The notes under the pieces are model-generated. The model was not told where the DNA came from, ran no database searches, and saw only the letters and a program-made list of their open reading frames with translations. 6,785 nt of DNA from Gammaproteobacteria bacterium (GTDB lineage Bacteria > Pseudomonadota > Gammaproteobacteria > Burkholderiales > Burkholderiaceae_C), in assembly GCA_018903185.1 (NCBI GenBank), contig JAHIQV010000192.1:1-6785 (forward strand), in the 5' to 3' direction. This document shows, piece after piece, positions 5,571 through 6,785 of the stretch (its first letter is position 1; every line of letters starts with the position of its first letter). A program made the translations under genes and the position numbers.

Positions 5571-6581
5571 ATGAAAAAAATCGTCGCAGTTTCCCTCGTG
5601 CTCGCCTCCGGCGCTGCCTTTGCACAGTCCAGCGTCACCCTCTACGGCATCGCCGACATGAACATCGCCTCGCGCAAGAGCGCCGACACGGGCGATCGCA
5701 CCACCCAGGTCAACAGCGGCGGCATCTACGAAAGCCGCATCGGCTTCAAGGGATCGGAAGACCTGGGCGGTGGCCTGAAAGCCAACTTCCAGCTGGAGCA
5801 GGGCATTGCCATGAACACCGGCGCCACCAACGGTTTCAGCCGCCAGTCGTGGGTTGGTCTGTCGGGAGGCTTTGGTACGTTCAAGGCCGGCAAGGCCTGG
5901 AGTGCTTTCGACGAAATCGCCGGTGCCAGCCAGGCCGCCCTGAACTCGATGTTCGCGCCCAACGCCGGCGGCGTGTGGCTGACCGGCTCCTACAAGGACA
6001 ACCCGAACAACGGCCTCTACTACGAAACCCCCACCTTCGGTGGCGTCAGCGGCGCGGTCAGCTACGGCCTGGGCGATGGCGGCGAAGGCTCCGTGGCCAG
6101 CATGTTCGTGAAGTACGCCAACGGCCCGGTGTACGCCGGTGTGGCGCTGCAGAACGAAAAGGGCACCGACGCGTCGGAAGCGATCAAGTACACGCGCGTC
6201 AACGGCGCCTACGACCTGGGCGTGGCCAAGCTGCTGGCCAGCTACGGCCGTGTAGCGGCGGGCGAGAAGGCCACCAAGGAATGGCAGCTGGGCGTGAACG
6301 TGCCGGTCGGCGCCGCCTGGATGATCTCCGGCGGTGTGGCCCGCTCCTCGGGTGGCATCACCGGCTACTCGCCCGCCGACAACTACATCGGCAAAGTCGT
6401 CAACGTGACCGCCCCTGGCGCTGGCGATGTGGAGCGCACCGGCTACGGCATCGCCGCGTTCTACACCATGTCCAAGCGCACCAAGCTGTACGGCGGCTTC
6501 CAGGCCAACACCACCAAGGTCCCCGGTGCCGCCGATGCCGACGGCAACGTCGTGGCCGTGGGCGTGCTGCACCAGTTCTGA
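5571..6581 (+). CDS. Gram-negative general porin (Omp32-like)
   Basis: A 336-residue outer-membrane porin, expected to form a trimeric 16-strand beta-barrel for diffusion of small, probably anionic, solutes. The signal peptide is clear: M-K-K, a hydrophobic core, then A-F-A18 before Q19. The mature start S-S-V-T-L-Y-G-I-A-D is typical of beta-proteobacterial porins. Other family marks are S55-R-I-G-F-K-G-S-E-D-L-G-G-G, R91-Q-S-W-V-G-L with F101-G-T-F-K-A-G-K leading to the constriction loop, and the terminal H-Q-F336, the Phe needed for barrel assembly. GGAG lies 6 bases before this ATG, so the in-frame ATG 36 bases upstream is rejected. Length is normal and no defect is visible. Its place behind the permease suggests it admits the permease substrate, though such porins are often unspecific. 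Confidence 0.95.
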   Translation: MKKIVAVSLVLASGAAFAQSSVTLYGIADMNIASRKSADTGDRTTQVNSGGIYESRIGFKGSEDLGGGLKANFQLEQGIAMNTGATNGFSRQSWVGLSGGFGTFKAGKAWSAFDEIAGASQAALNSMFAPNAGGVWLTGSYKDNPNNGLYYETPTFGGVSGAVSYGLGDGGEGSVASMFVKYANGPVYAGVALQNEKGTDASEAIKYTRVNGAYDLGVAKLLASYGRVAAGEKATKEWQLGVNVPVGAAWMISGGVARSSGGITGYSPADNYIGKVVNVTAPGAGDVERTGYGIAAFYTMSKRTKLYGGFQANTTKVPGAADADGNVVAVGVLHQF

Positions 6582-6595
6582 TCCGACGCTGACCC

Positions 6596-6630
6596 GGCGA
6601 GAGGTGCCGCCTGCGGCGGTGCTTCTCGCC
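6596..6630 (+). terminator. Strong 16-bp hairpin after porin
   Basis: GGCGAGAGGTGCCGCC (6596-6611) pairs fully with GGCGGTGCTTCTCGCC (6615-6630) around a TGC loop. Three of the 16 pairs are G-U wobbles that form only in rightward RNA, showing that it is the porin transcript which folds. It starts 15 bases after the porin stop. There is no T run, so it may be a non-classical terminator or a 3' stabilising structure, which is common for highly expressed porin mRNAs. Confidence 0.55.
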
Positions 6631-6684
6631 TCCCAACCCATTCCCTGGCGCCGATGTGGCGCCACCCCCATCAAGGAGCCCCCC

Positions 6685-6785
6685 ATGACCGCCCTCATGA
6701 ACCGAGACGAACTGCGCACCGCCCTGGAGAACGCCATCAAAGGCAAGAGCGCCAACAAATCCCCCTTCAGCCTGGCCTGGGCCGA
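6685..6785 (+). CDS. N-terminal fragment, possible PqqC/TenA-like (haem-oxygenase-fold) protein
   Basis: The first 33 codons of a gene that runs off the window. AAGGAG (6673-6678) lies 6 bases before the ATG, an ideal ribosome site. The translation ends K25-S-P-F-S-L-A-W-A. This resembles the opening helix and the (H)PF-x3-W/A-x-G-x-L region that starts many PqqC/TenA-like, iron-containing redox proteins with the haem-oxygenase fold. That resemblance is from memory of the family and rests on few residues; the metal ligands would lie beyond the edge. In this setting it could be an oxygenase or oxidase acting on the imported compound. The coding call is firm, the family tentative. Confidence 0.6.
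   Translation, partial: MTALMNRDELRTALENAIKGKSANKSPFSLAWA

Noticed and set aside
5445..6758. 437-codon leftward open frame across the porin
   Set aside because: Low-complexity Val/Gly/Ala/His composition and complete overlap with a clearly real porin that has a signal peptide and C-terminal Phe.

Overview
The window has the GC-rich, strongly codon-biased look of a beta-proteobacterial chromosome. An Omp32-type general porin with a C-terminal Phe, a GC-rich extragenic hairpin element of a kind I associate with Comamonadaceae, and the overall gene style suggest Burkholderiales, most likely Comamonadaceae (Acidovorax, Hydrogenophaga or Variovorax-like). Genus cannot be fixed from the sequence alone.

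Layout: 1-221 holds no gene I can support. Positions 222-297 form a hairpin-rich extragenic element just beyond a leftward gene cluster. The cluster is read right to left: a gamma-glutamyltransferase/amidohydrolase-family Ntn hydrolase (1690-3162), a glutathione S-transferase (1041-1661) and a GntR/FCD regulator (298-1005). Gaps are 28 and 35 bases, so they probably form one operon. An unusually long intergenic control region follows (3163-3961, about 800 bases). Rightward of it lie a polytopic inner-membrane permease of unknown substrate (3962-5491), an outer-membrane porin (5571-6581) and the start of a gene that resembles the PqqC/TenA-like (haem-oxygenase-fold) family (6685 to window end).

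The control region is the most interesting part. It contains four GTATAC-centred motifs, and two of them share the same 13-base sequence, GCATACTGTATAC, in opposite orientations. One copy overlaps the -10 of a good sigma70-like promoter facing the hydrolase operon. The other overlaps the -12 of a near-consensus sigma54 promoter facing the permease. A near-consensus NtrC site, TGCACT-N5-GGTGCA, lies 35 bases downstream of that predicted sigma54 start. A second, weaker sigma54 candidate sits closer to the permease. I infer a divergent regulon in which the GntR protein represses both arms until an inducer is present and NtrC/sigma54 adds nitrogen control.

Taken together the genes look like an inducible uptake and degradation unit: porin (outer membrane), permease (inner membrane), an amide/gamma-glutamyl hydrolase, a GST and possibly a haem-oxygenase-like oxidase. 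The substrate is probably a nitrogen-containing small molecule, such as a gamma-glutamyl or other amide compound. That assignment is inference, not something the sequence states.
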